Source: Undivivens sp041654215 (lineage in GTDB: Bacteria; Omnitrophota; Gorgyraeia; Gygaellales; Profunditerraquicolaceae). From it: DNA of 47,305 nucleotides. Positions within the stretch are counted from its first letter, which is position 1. Every line of letters begins with the position of its first letter. This document shows, piece by piece, positions 16,501 through 24,002 of this stretch. Made by a program: the position numbers and the translations under genes. Where the stretch lies: the NCBI GenBank assembly GCA_041654215.1, contig JBAZDY010000003.1, forward strand, positions 1 through 47,305. The letters run 5' to 3'. Under the pieces are notes generated by a model. It ran no database searches. It was given only the letters and a program-made list of their open reading frames with translations, and was not told where the DNA came from.

Positions 16501-16725
16501 ATGCCGATTTACGAATACGATTGCCGGGATTGCGGCAGGCGTTCGGAGTGTTTACTGCGCAGCGCAGGAGAAGAACCCGTATGCCAGTGGTGCGGAAGCC
16601 GCAGTCTGGCGAGGCTCGTGTCGCGCTTCGCCTTCAAATCCGGACCCGCATCCGCGCCTGACGGACGCGCCTCCGCAGGATGCAGCGGATGTTCCGGAGG
16701 GAATTGTTCGACGTGCGGGCATTAG
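16501..16725 (+). CDS. FmdB-family zinc-ribbon protein
   Basis: This 74-residue protein starts MPIYEYDCRDCGRR, the exact opening of the FmdB/CxxC_CxxC regulatory family. Two CxxC pairs (CRDC and CQWC) would hold one zinc ion, followed by LVSRFAFKSG and a Gly/Ser/Cys-rich tail (CSGCSGGNCSTCGH), as usual. Family members were proposed as regulators, but their role is not established. No clear Shine-Dalgarno lies in front of the ATG. A longer overlapping frame (16313-16750) has no family resemblance. The stop is part of a 10-bp inverted repeat. Confidence 0.88.
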   Translation: MPIYEYDCRDCGRRSECLLRSAGEEPVCQWCGSRSLARLVSRFAFKSGPASAPDGRASAGCSGCSGGNCSTCGH

Positions 16726-16758
16726 TGCGCTGTTGAAGAGATTTTTCTAACAGCGCAC
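16725..16758 (+). terminator. 10-bp inverted repeat directly after the FmdB gene; possible terminator
   Basis: GTGCGCTGTT (16725-16734) pairs perfectly with AACAGCGCAC (16749-16758) around a 14-base loop. It begins on the last base of the FmdB stop. No U-run follows (AGAGCAATC), so it is at best a non-canonical terminator or an mRNA-protecting hairpin. Confidence 0.4.
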
Positions 16759-16875
16759 AGAGCAATCGAAAAGCGAAATTAGAAAAATAAATACCGGTTT
16801 AAATATCGGTCAACTTTCTACTCTCGATTCTCCAGTATTAAGAACTTGTTTTACAATGCAGTAGTAAGTATAGCG

Positions 16876-16896
16876 TATAATATAACCGTTCAAGGA
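16876..16896 (+). promoter_or_regulatory. -10 element and Shine-Dalgarno of the M20 peptidase gene
   Basis: TATAAT (16876-16881) lies in an AT-rich stretch. No convincing -35 is seen (TTTACA at 16850-16855 is 20 bases away). AAGGA (16892-16896) precedes the ATG at 16902. Confidence 0.5.
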
Positions 16897-16901
16897 AAAA
16901 G

Positions 16902-18050
16902 ATGATCAAGAAAAAGCGGCTTGTTTCTCTGTTAAAAAAGCTTATTTCCATAAATTCCGAGAATCCCGGTGGTAACGAATTCCATATAGCCAGGTTTGCC
17001 GGAGATTATCTTGCCAGGCTGGGGCTGAAGATACAGATATATGAGTTCAAAGAGAAACGTTCCAATCTGATCGCCCTCTTGGAAGGTAAAAACCGCAGGC
17101 GCTCGCTGTTGTTGACGCCGCATCTCGATACCGTGCCGTGCGGAGGCAGCTGGACAAAAAAACCGTTCGCGGGAACCGTCATCAACGGCAGACTTTACGG
17201 CCTGGGCGCCACCGACAGGAAAGGGGACCTTGCCGCGGCTATGGAAGCAATCACCGGTATTGTCGAGAGCGGCAGGAAACTCGAATACAATCTTATACTG
17301 GCCGCCACGGCGGATGAAGAGACCGGTTCTCATTACGGCATCATACCTCTGCTGGAGAAACGCATTCTCAATCCGGACGCGGCCGTGGTCCTGGATGCCG
17401 ACGACTTCAGCATCGTGGTGGCGCAGAAAGGGCTGATACATCTTACGGTGAGCATCCGGGGCAAGAGGGCTCACGGCGCTTATCCCTGGCTGGGCGACAG
17501 CGCCATAGACAGGGCAGCGGCCGTCATAAGCGATATCCGGAAGCACAAATTTCCTTCCAGGCCGCACGAATACCTGCGTCCGCCCACGGTAAACGCGGGA
17601 ACGATCCGCGGAGGGGATAAAGTTAACGTGGTGGCGGATCGGTGCGACTTAGAACTTGACATAAGGTTTTTACCGGGGACCTCGCCGGTCCGGATACTGT
17701 CGGAACTCAAAAGTATATTGAAAAAGAACGCCGGCGGCCGCTATAAAATAGCGGTGCAGAGTCTGCAGCGTCCCTATAGCATCGGATTGGAGCACCCGCT
17801 GGTTGAACATCTTCGGGAGGCAATGCTCAGCCGCCGGGTAAGGCCGAAGATCAGCGGGTCGGAAGGAGCCACGGTGATCACCTTTTTTCAGGAACGCGGG
17901 ATACCGGCGGTCGCGACCGGCTTCGGCTGCGAAGGATGCAATCACATTAGCGACGAATACGTGAAAATAGACAACCTCTACAGAGGAGCGGGAATACTGG
18001 AAACCTTCCTGCGAAATTACAGTTTTTCTTCTGCGAAAGACTTGCGATAA
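16902..18050 (+). CDS. M20-family metallopeptidase/deacylase (ArgE/DapE-like)
   Basis: This 382-residue cytosolic enzyme is of the M20 dinuclear-zinc amidohydrolase family, which deacylates N-acyl amino acids or cleaves small peptides. The zinc and catalytic residues are visible: His74 and Asp76 (TPHLDTVP), Asp105 (GATDRKGD), Glu139/Glu140 (ADEETGSH), an acidic residue in VVLDADDF and His348 (CNHISDEY). The dimerisation lid is about 190-300 (RGKRAHGAYPWLGDSAIDRA). Length and spacing are normal. ArgE, DapE and dipeptidase activities cannot be separated by eye. It has its own promoter and lies 10 bases before the PAC2 gene. Confidence 0.88.
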   Translation: MIKKKRLVSLLKKLISINSENPGGNEFHIARFAGDYLARLGLKIQIYEFKEKRSNLIALLEGKNRRRSLLLTPHLDTVPCGGSWTKKPFAGTVINGRLYGLGATDRKGDLAAAMEAITGIVESGRKLEYNLILAATADEETGSHYGIIPLLEKRILNPDAAVVLDADDFSIVVAQKGLIHLTVSIRGKRAHGAYPWLGDSAIDRAAAVISDIRKHKFPSRPHEYLRPPTVNAGTIRGGDKVNVVADRCDLELDIRFLPGTSPVRILSELKSILKKNAGGRYKIAVQSLQRPYSIGLEHPLVEHLREAMLSRRVRPKISGSEGATVITFFQERGIPAVATGFGCEGCNHISDEYVKIDNLYRGAGILETFLRNYSFSSAKDLR

Positions 18051-18060
18051 GGAGCAGCTT

Positions 18061-19029
18061 ATGAAGAGTGAAGGCATCAAAATATACAGGAAACCCCGTT
18101 TAAAAAACCCGTTTTTGATACTTGCCTGGCCGGGGATGGGAGAGGTAGCTTTCAAATCGGCATCTTATCTTATCGAGAAGCTGCATGCGGAACCGGCGGC
18201 TTCTATAGACCCGGGAAAATCCTTTTATCTCACCGGCTGCAGCGTGCAGGACGGTATCGTGTCTCTGCCGGATCTGCCGGAGAGCAACTTTTACGTCTGG
18301 AAGAACAAGTCCGGGCAAAACGACATCGTGATTTTTCTGGGGAGCGCCCAGCCGGATCTCGCGGGGGCGGAGGAATATGCCGGGAAGATAATACAGGTGG
18401 CCAGACTGCTGAAGATAAAAACCGTCGTGAACCTGGCGGCAATCCCGCAGCCGATCGAGCACACGCAGGTCCCCTCGGTCTGGTTTAGCGGCACCTCAGC
18501 TGCGGTGAACGCCGAACTGAAAAAATACAACCTTAACCGGCTTAACGAAGGTCAGATCAGCGGAATGAACGGGCTTTTTCTCGGCATCGCCAAACGTGCC
18601 GGTTTCGAAGGTTTTTGTCTGCTGGGAGAGATCCCGTTGTATACAATCCAGATAGAGAATCCGCGCGCCTCTTATGCGGTTTTAGAAGCGCTTTGCCGTA
18701 TCCTCAAGCTTGAGATAGACCTAAATCCGCTGTTGGAACAAGCCCAGAGCATGGAGACGGAGATAAACAAACTGATGGATTTTCTCAAATCAGGGCCGCA
18801 GTCAAGTCCTATAGGGGAGGATGAAATAGAGCGGATAAAGAAAAGCCTCGGCCAGCTTACCCGGCTGCCGTCTTCGGTTAAGGAGAAAATAGAAAGGCTT
18901 TTTTCCCAGGTCAAAACCGACATCAGCAAGGCCGCCGAATTAAAACTGGAACTGGACAAGTGGAACGTCTATAAGGAATACGAAGACCGTTTTCTGGACC
19001 TGTTCAAAAAGAATGAACAAAGCAATTGA
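18061..19029 (+). CDS. PAC2-family protein with C-terminal coiled-coil extension
   Basis: This 322-residue protein has a PAC2 (proteasome-assembly-chaperone-like) domain at about 12-215. It opens with NPFLILAWPGMGEVAFKSASYLIEKL and has the core segments GVNGLFLGIAKRAGF-like and LLGEIPLYTIQIENPRA typical of the archaeal and bacterial members. The remaining ~100 residues are charged and helical (about 225-322). No proteasome genes are in the window, so a chaperone role is not implied; bacterial PAC2 proteins have no settled function. It overlaps the UPF0280 gene by 17 bases. Confidence 0.88.
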   Translation: MKSEGIKIYRKPRLKNPFLILAWPGMGEVAFKSASYLIEKLHAEPAASIDPGKSFYLTGCSVQDGIVSLPDLPESNFYVWKNKSGQNDIVIFLGSAQPDLAGAEEYAGKIIQVARLLKIKTVVNLAAIPQPIEHTQVPSVWFSGTSAAVNAELKKYNLNRLNEGQISGMNGLFLGIAKRAGFEGFCLLGEIPLYTIQIENPRASYAVLEALCRILKLEIDLNPLLEQAQSMETEINKLMDFLKSGPQSSPIGEDEIERIKKSLGQLTRLPSSVKEKIERLFSQVKTDISKAAELKLELDKWNVYKEYEDRFLDLFKKNEQSN

Positions 19030-19768
19030 AGAACGCGGGTTCCAGCCGCGTTTTTACCGGGACTGGATGAAGACTAAAGGTCTGCATTCCGGACGGGTGG
19101 CCGTGTGTGAGACCGACCTGCAGATAATTACGGATATGCTTTTCGATTACGATGATTGCCGCGCGGCGGTAGAGTCCTTCCGCAGCGATATCATAGCTTA
19201 TATAAAGAAAGATAACCGTTTTCTGACGAGCCTGGAGCCGGTTAAAGTCTCTTCTTCGGCTGCGCCGCTGGTGAAACGCATGGCGTCCGCCGGCAGGAGA
19301 GCGGGGGTCGGGCCGATGGCCTCGGTAGCCGGGGCTATCGCCGAAGCTGTAGGCCGCCGCCTGCTAAATAAAGGGTGCCGGGAGGCAGTAGTGGAGAACG
19401 GAGGAGACGTCTTTCTCGCGGGAAAGGCCGCGAAACGCGTGGGAATATTCGCCGGAAAGGATCTGCCCTGCTGGCGGGAATTGGCGATCAACGTCGCACC
19501 GCGCGATATGCCTTTGGGGATATGCACCTCTTCCGGCGCTTTCGGGCATTCCTTCAGTTTCGGCCGCGCCGACAGCGTGGTTATTCTATCTCCGGACGCC
19601 GCCCTGGCCGACGCGGCGGCTACCGCGGTCTGCAACCGCGTTTCTTCGGCGGCAGACATGCGGGAAGCTATTTCTTTCGGTCGTTCGATCCGAGGGGTGT
19701 CCGGTATCATCATTATCGTCGGCAATAAACTCGCGAGCTGGGGCAAAGTGGAATTCATTTCCCGGTAA
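19013..19768 (+). CDS. UPF0280 family protein (ApbE-like fold)
   Basis: This 251-residue protein starts FQPRFYRDWMKTKGLHSGRVAVCETDLQI, the typical opening of UPF0280. The family core is also present: RMASAGRRAGVGPMASVAGAIAEAVGRRLL, EAVVENGGDVFLAG, PLGICTSSGAFGHSFSFGRADSV and a DAALADAAATAVCNRV block. The fold is related to the ApbE flavin transferase, but its substrate is not established. It overlaps PAC2, as often happens for co-transcribed genes, and is four bases before the glycosyltransferase, so the glycan locus may share its transcript. Confidence 0.9.
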   Translation: MNKAIEERGFQPRFYRDWMKTKGLHSGRVAVCETDLQIITDMLFDYDDCRAAVESFRSDIIAYIKKDNRFLTSLEPVKVSSSAAPLVKRMASAGRRAGVGPMASVAGAIAEAVGRRLLNKGCREAVVENGGDVFLAGKAAKRVGIFAGKDLPCWRELAINVAPRDMPLGICTSSGAFGHSFSFGRADSVVILSPDAALADAAATAVCNRVSSAADMREAISFGRSIRGVSGIIIIVGNKLASWGKVEFISR

Positions 19769-19772
19769 CCTT

Positions 19773-20942
19773 ATGGTTATGCCGACGCTTAATCTTTTAT
19801 ATGTCATAACAAAACTGGAACTGGGCGGAGCCCAAACGCAGCTTTTATGTCTGGCCGGCGGGATAGACAAGAGAGAGTTTCGTCCGCGTCTGGCCGCTTC
19901 CCCGGGGATGCTCAGCGGCGCTTTTTCTTCGCTTGAAGGGGTGATCCCGGAGAAAGCCCGCTTTCTCGTCAGGCCGGCGCATCCGTTGAAAGACCTTTGC
20001 GCGATTTTCGAGCTGGCGTTCTTGATGCGCCGCCGCGGGATACAGATTGTGCACACCCACAGTTCGAAAGCGGGGATCATCGGGCGGCTGGCCGCGCGGC
20101 TGTCCGGCGTCAAAGTGATAATTCATACCGTGCACGGCTGGAGTTTCAATGATCGTCAGCCGCGTCCGGTCAGGTGGCTGTATGTGTTTTTTGAACGCGT
20201 GTGCGCCGGTTTCAGCGACGCCATTATCGCGGTCTCGGAACATGACAGGCGGACCGGATTGTCTCTCGGGATCGGCGGACCGGACAGCTACGAATTGATC
20301 CGTTACGGTATAGATTTCAGCCGGTATCCCCGGGGAGGCCGGGAATACCTGAGGCGTTCCTTCAGCCTGGCGGCTGAAGATAAGGTCGTGTGCATGGTGG
20401 GGTGTTTCAAACCGCAGAAGGCCCCGCTTGATTTCATCAGGGCCGCCGCCTTCGTTTCGGCCCGCTGCCCTTCTGCCAGATTCTTGCTGGTCGGAGACGG
20501 CGTAATGCGTCCGGCTATAGAGCGGGCGGTGCGCCGCTTTGGCCTCCAGGGACACGTTATCCTTGCCGGCTGGAGATACGATCTTCCGGAATTGCTGGCC
20601 GGTACCGACGTTTTCGTCCTTACTTCTCTCTGGGAAGGGCTGCCGGTGTCGGCGCTTGAGGCCTTGAAAAGCGGGGTTCCCGTGATCGCCACGGATACAG
20701 GGGGCATAAGAGAAGCGGTCGCGGACGGGGTCAACGGTTACATCGTGCCCCGCAGCGACCCGCAAGCGATGAGCGGCCGTATTTGCGGACTGCTGCTGGA
20801 CGCGGCGTTGAGGATGAGGATGGCACACAACGCGGCCCACAGCCTGGACAGCGGGTATTCCCTCGAAACGATGCTTTCGGACACGCAAAATCTATACAGA
20901 AGAAAAATAAGGGAGAAAACGGGAGATGTCCCAATTCCTTAG
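19773..20942 (+). CDS. Glycosyltransferase family 4 (GT-B fold)
   Basis: This 389-residue GT-B enzyme transfers a nucleotide-activated sugar at the inner membrane face. The N-terminal Rossmann half has the acceptor-site start YVITKLELGGAQTQL and VHTHSSKAGIIGRLAARLSGV. The C-terminal half has VGDGVMRPAIERAVRR, VFVLTSLWEGLPVSALEAL and the E-x7-E motif Glu288/Glu296 that holds the donor. Length is typical. It starts the glycan-assembly part of the cluster and overlaps the WecA/MraY-like gene by 17 bases, so the two probably act in sequence. An alternative start is the in-frame ATG at 19779. Confidence 0.92.
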   Translation: MVMPTLNLLYVITKLELGGAQTQLLCLAGGIDKREFRPRLAASPGMLSGAFSSLEGVIPEKARFLVRPAHPLKDLCAIFELAFLMRRRGIQIVHTHSSKAGIIGRLAARLSGVKVIIHTVHGWSFNDRQPRPVRWLYVFFERVCAGFSDAIIAVSEHDRRTGLSLGIGGPDSYELIRYGIDFSRYPRGGREYLRRSFSLAAEDKVVCMVGCFKPQKAPLDFIRAAAFVSARCPSARFLLVGDGVMRPAIERAVRRFGLQGHVILAGWRYDLPELLAGTDVFVLTSLWEGLPVSALEALKSGVPVIATDTGGIREAVADGVNGYIVPRSDPQAMSGRICGLLLDAALRMRMAHNAAHSLDSGYSLETMLSDTQNLYRRKIREKTGDVPIP

Positions 20943-21894
20943 AATGGCCGTTATTGCCGTTGCGGCATTCGCCGGCTCATGGTTTCTGACCGCCGGTTAT
21001 ATCCGCGCCGCCGGCAGGTTTTTTCATTCCTCTGCCGGCAGGATCCCTTCCGGAGCGGGGTTGATTTTTGGGGTATGTTCCCTCGCGGCCGCCGCTGTTT
21101 TTCGGCCTGGCGGCGGGCACGCTTTTTTACTGCCGGCGGCATTTATGCTGTTATCCGGGATCCTGGACGATATTTTCGAGTTTTCCGTGCCGGTAAAAAT
21201 GCTCTTTCAAATAACGGCGGTGGCATTGTTGGTACATAACGGTCTGTCTCTGGGAGTAATGTCCGCAGTGGCGGACGCGGGCCTGACGTTTATCTGGGTG
21301 CTCGGTATAACCAATGCCTTTAATTATCTGGATATTGTCGACGGCCTGGCCGCTTCCCTGGGGATAGTATCTTCATTCTCTTTCTTCATCTTGTTCGCCG
21401 CCTGCGGAGACTCTGCGAGGGCCGCCGTGTTCCTTTTTCTTTGTCTGGCATTATCGGGTTTTTGTCTCAGCAACTATCCCCCGGCGAAGGCTTATATGGG
21501 GAATACCGGCAGTCATTTCATAGGCTTTATGCTCGCGCTCGCCCCCCTTTCATCCGTTTGCTCCCCGGTATGCGCGGGCATGAACATTCTGCCGGCGGCG
21601 GTTTTGATATGCGGAATGCCGGTTTTTGATACCGCTTTCGTGACAGTGCTGCGTTTTTACCGGCGCCAGCCGCTTTTCAAGAAAAGCGGCGATCATCTCG
21701 TTTTGCGTCTTATCGGACAGGGAGTCCCTTTGAACGGAATCCTGAAGCAAATGACCGCGGCCTCGGCGTTTTTCTGCGCCTCCGGGCTGCTGTTTTGTTA
21801 TTCTCCGTTGAGGCTGCTGTCCGCTGCGGCCATGCTGCCGGCTTTATTTATTTGTTTTCGGCTGGCCCGCGCGGCCGTGCGGGGCGGAAGATGA
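20926..21894 (+). CDS. Polyprenyl-phosphate sugar-1-phosphate transferase, WecA/MraY family, with a changed active-site Asp
   Basis: This 322-residue polytopic membrane enzyme (about nine to ten helices) should move a sugar phosphate onto a polyprenyl phosphate carrier. It keeps the metal-binding pair Asp81-Asp82 (GILDDIFEF), the segment NAFNYLDIVDGLA (Asp136, Asp139) and a late KSGDHLVLRL that replaces the usual HxHHR loop. In the highly conserved MGDxGS motif the Asp is Asn193 (MGNTGS). That Asp coordinates Mg2+ in MraY, so activity or metal use may differ. It overlaps the GT4 gene upstream and the flavoprotein downstream by ATGA. Confidence 0.88.
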   Translation: MSQFLRMAVIAVAAFAGSWFLTAGYIRAAGRFFHSSAGRIPSGAGLIFGVCSLAAAAVFRPGGGHAFLLPAAFMLLSGILDDIFEFSVPVKMLFQITAVALLVHNGLSLGVMSAVADAGLTFIWVLGITNAFNYLDIVDGLAASLGIVSSFSFFILFAACGDSARAAVFLFLCLALSGFCLSNYPPAKAYMGNTGSHFIGFMLALAPLSSVCSPVCAGMNILPAAVLICGMPVFDTAFVTVLRFYRRQPLFKKSGDHLVLRLIGQGVPLNGILKQMTAASAFFCASGLLFCYSPLRLLSAAAMLPALFICFRLARAAVRGGR

Positions 21895-23189
21895 AAAGAA
21901 AAGAACGGATTGTGGTCATCGGGGCCGGTCTTTCCGGGTTGAGCGCCGGTATACGTCTGAGGGAAAAGGGAGCCGATTTCGTCGTCCTGGAACGAGAGAA
22001 TGAACCGGGCGGGTTGTGCCGGTCGAGAGAGACCGGCCGTTTTGTCTTCGATTGCTCCGGGCACCTTCTGCATTTCAGGACCCCCTCCGGATTTCGCGCG
22101 GTGGACCGGCTGCTGAAAGGCGGATTGACGAAATTCGGCAGGAAGGCGTCGGTACATCTGCGGGGACACGATATCCCGTATCCTTTTCAGGCCAATCTTT
22201 ACGCGCTGCCGGAAAAAATGCGTCTTGAGTGCGTGCGCGGCCTGCAGAACCGCGGCCGGCCCGGACGGGGCCAGGATTTTGCTTCTTGGATCGCGGCAAA
22301 ATTCGGCCCCGGCATCGCCCGGCATTTCATGCTTCCCTACAACAGGAAATTCTGGCGGTTTCCTTTAAGCAGAATGACCTGCGAATGGACGCGTTCTTTT
22401 GTTCCCGTGCCGTCCCGCGGCAGAATGCTGTCCGGCGCGCGCGGAGGAGATGGGGAATTCCCGGGGTATAATTCCACGTTCTGGTATCCGTCCGCCGGCA
22501 GGATAGACGTGCTGCCGCGCAGCATGGCGGAGAACTGCGGGAACATACTTTACGGCCGCAGGGTCGTTCGCATAGACGTGAAACGCCGCGTAGTGCGCAC
22601 TGCTCAAGGGGAAGAGTTTCTTTACGGCAGGCTGATCTCCACGATGCCGATGCCGGACCTCGGCGCCGTTTATCCCGGCGTGGGCAGGGAAGAAAAGGCG
22701 TGTTTGCGGCGGCTGAAGTGGAACTCGCTCTTGATATTCAGTCTCGGCCTTTCCGGGAAGCCGTCTCCCGCCGAGCATTGGATTTATTTCCCGGGGAAGG
22801 AATTCGTGTTTTACCGCGCTTGCTTTCCGCACAATTTTTCTTCCTCCGCCGCCCCGGCAGGGCAGGGAAGCGTTTACGCGGAGGTGTCTTATCCCCCCGG
22901 GAGGCGGCCCGGAATGAAACGGTTGAGACGTGAAGTATTGTTCGGTTTACGCAGGGCGGGGATCGTTTCCGCAAAGACGCGCGTCTGCGCGCAGGATGTT
23001 CTGGAGATAAAATACGCCTATCCCGTTTACGACCGGAAATACGCCCTGTCGCGCAGGCATATAATTTCAAGTTTTCTCTCCCGCGGAGTGGTTTTATGCG
23101 GGAGATACGGGAGCTGGCGTTATTTTTCCATGGAGGACGCGATGCTGGACGGAATTTCGGCTGCGGAAAGAGCGGTGGGAAATGCGTAG
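21891..23189 (+). CDS. FAD-dependent oxidoreductase, UDP-galactopyranose-mutase / protoporphyrinogen-oxidase-like
   Basis: This 432-residue flavoprotein has a dinucleotide-binding start VVIGAGLSGLSAGIRL (about 8-23) and ERENEPGGLCRS. Its middle (HDIPYPFQANLYALP, MLPYNRKFWRFP) and end (VLCGRYGSWRYFSMEDAMLDG) match the UDP-galactopyranose-mutase-like amine-oxidase superfamily found in polysaccharide loci. It could isomerise a nucleotide sugar to the furanose form or oxidise a sugar; the exact reaction is inference. I chose ATG 21891, which overlaps the upstream stop, rather than the earlier in-frame ATG at 21795, because the FAD motif should begin within the first ten residues. It overlaps the ABC permease by eight bases. 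Confidence 0.85.
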   Translation: MKRKERIVVIGAGLSGLSAGIRLREKGADFVVLERENEPGGLCRSRETGRFVFDCSGHLLHFRTPSGFRAVDRLLKGGLTKFGRKASVHLRGHDIPYPFQANLYALPEKMRLECVRGLQNRGRPGRGQDFASWIAAKFGPGIARHFMLPYNRKFWRFPLSRMTCEWTRSFVPVPSRGRMLSGARGGDGEFPGYNSTFWYPSAGRIDVLPRSMAENCGNILYGRRVVRIDVKRRVVRTAQGEEFLYGRLISTMPMPDLGAVYPGVGREEKACLRRLKWNSLLIFSLGLSGKPSPAEHWIYFPGKEFVFYRACFPHNFSSSAAPAGQGSVYAEVSYPPGRRPGMKRLRREVLFGLRRAGIVSAKTRVCAQDVLEIKYAYPVYDRKYALSRRHIISSFLSRGVVLCGRYGSWRYFSMEDAMLDGISAAERAVGNA

Positions 23190-23958
23190 TTCGATGAGGC
23201 TGATCTGGGAGAACCGGGGGATATTGCGCAGCATCGCGCTTTCGCAGCTGCGCGCGAAATACATGGGGACGGCGCTGGGGGCTGCCTGGGGCGTCTTGAA
23301 TCCGATCGCGGTCACCCTGGCGATAATCTTCGCTTTTTCGGTGGTATTAAAGATAAATATGGAAAGGTTTCCTCTTTTCGTTCTCGCCGGTTTCTTTCCC
23401 TGGAATTTCTTTTCGTCTTCCGTGAGCGAAGCCTCGCGTTCTTTCCTGGAAAGGAAGGACATCCTGAGGCAGCTGGATTTCCCGAGAGCGGTGGCGCCTC
23501 TTGCCTATGCCCTGGCCGGTTTCGCCGATTATCTCAGGGGATGGATATTCATTCTTCCGCTGTTCGCGGTATTCAATCCCAAGGTGCTATTTTTTCTTCC
23601 CTGGCTGCCGGTGATATTGTTCTTGAACCTGTTTTTCGTCTGCGGGCTCTGCCTTTTGGTATCGGTGATGAATGTTTATTACCGTGACACAGCGCATCTG
23701 TTGAATCTCGGTCTTATGTTCTGGCTCTGGACTACTCCTATATTTTATACAGCGGATATGATCCCGGACAGATTTTACTGGATAATAACATTTAATCCGC
23801 TGGCGCAGTTCCTGGAGGCTTACCGGGCCGTTCTTTTTTCGGCACGCGCTCCATCCGTCGGCGTTCTCTGCGCGTGCTCGGCATGGGCCTGTTTCAGCGC
23901 CGTAGCCGGGATGACGGTTTTTCGCGGGATGGAAGAGGATATACTTAAACGGTTGTAG
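23182..23958 (+). CDS. ABC-2 type polysaccharide export permease (Wzm/TagG-like)
   Basis: This 258-residue membrane subunit of a glycan exporter has about six hydrophobic helices. An amphipathic entry helix (RSIALSQLRAKYMGTALGAAWGVLNP) is the recognisable start of the ABC-2/Wzm family. Length is typical for O-antigen and teichoic-acid permeases. It would pair with the ATPase 44 bases downstream to flip a lipid-linked glycan. The start overlaps the flavoprotein gene. Confidence 0.93.
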   Translation: MRSSMRLIWENRGILRSIALSQLRAKYMGTALGAAWGVLNPIAVTLAIIFAFSVVLKINMERFPLFVLAGFFPWNFFSSSVSEASRSFLERKDILRQLDFPRAVAPLAYALAGFADYLRGWIFILPLFAVFNPKVLFFLPWLPVILFLNLFFVCGLCLLVSVMNVYYRDTAHLLNLGLMFWLWTTPIFYTADMIPDRFYWIITFNPLAQFLEAYRAVLFSARAPSVGVLCACSAWACFSAVAGMTVFRGMEEDILKRL

Positions 23959-24002
23959 CCGCTGCGCGGGCAACGGCGCATAACAGGGGAGAAACACCGG
24001 GT

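Noticed and set aside
16313..16750. 145-codon open frame overlapping the FmdB gene
   Set aside because: FmdB in another frame is a clear family match; the first part has no recognisable homology.
19845..20888. 347-codon open frame on the minus strand
   Set aside because: Antisense of the GT4 gene with no recognisable protein.
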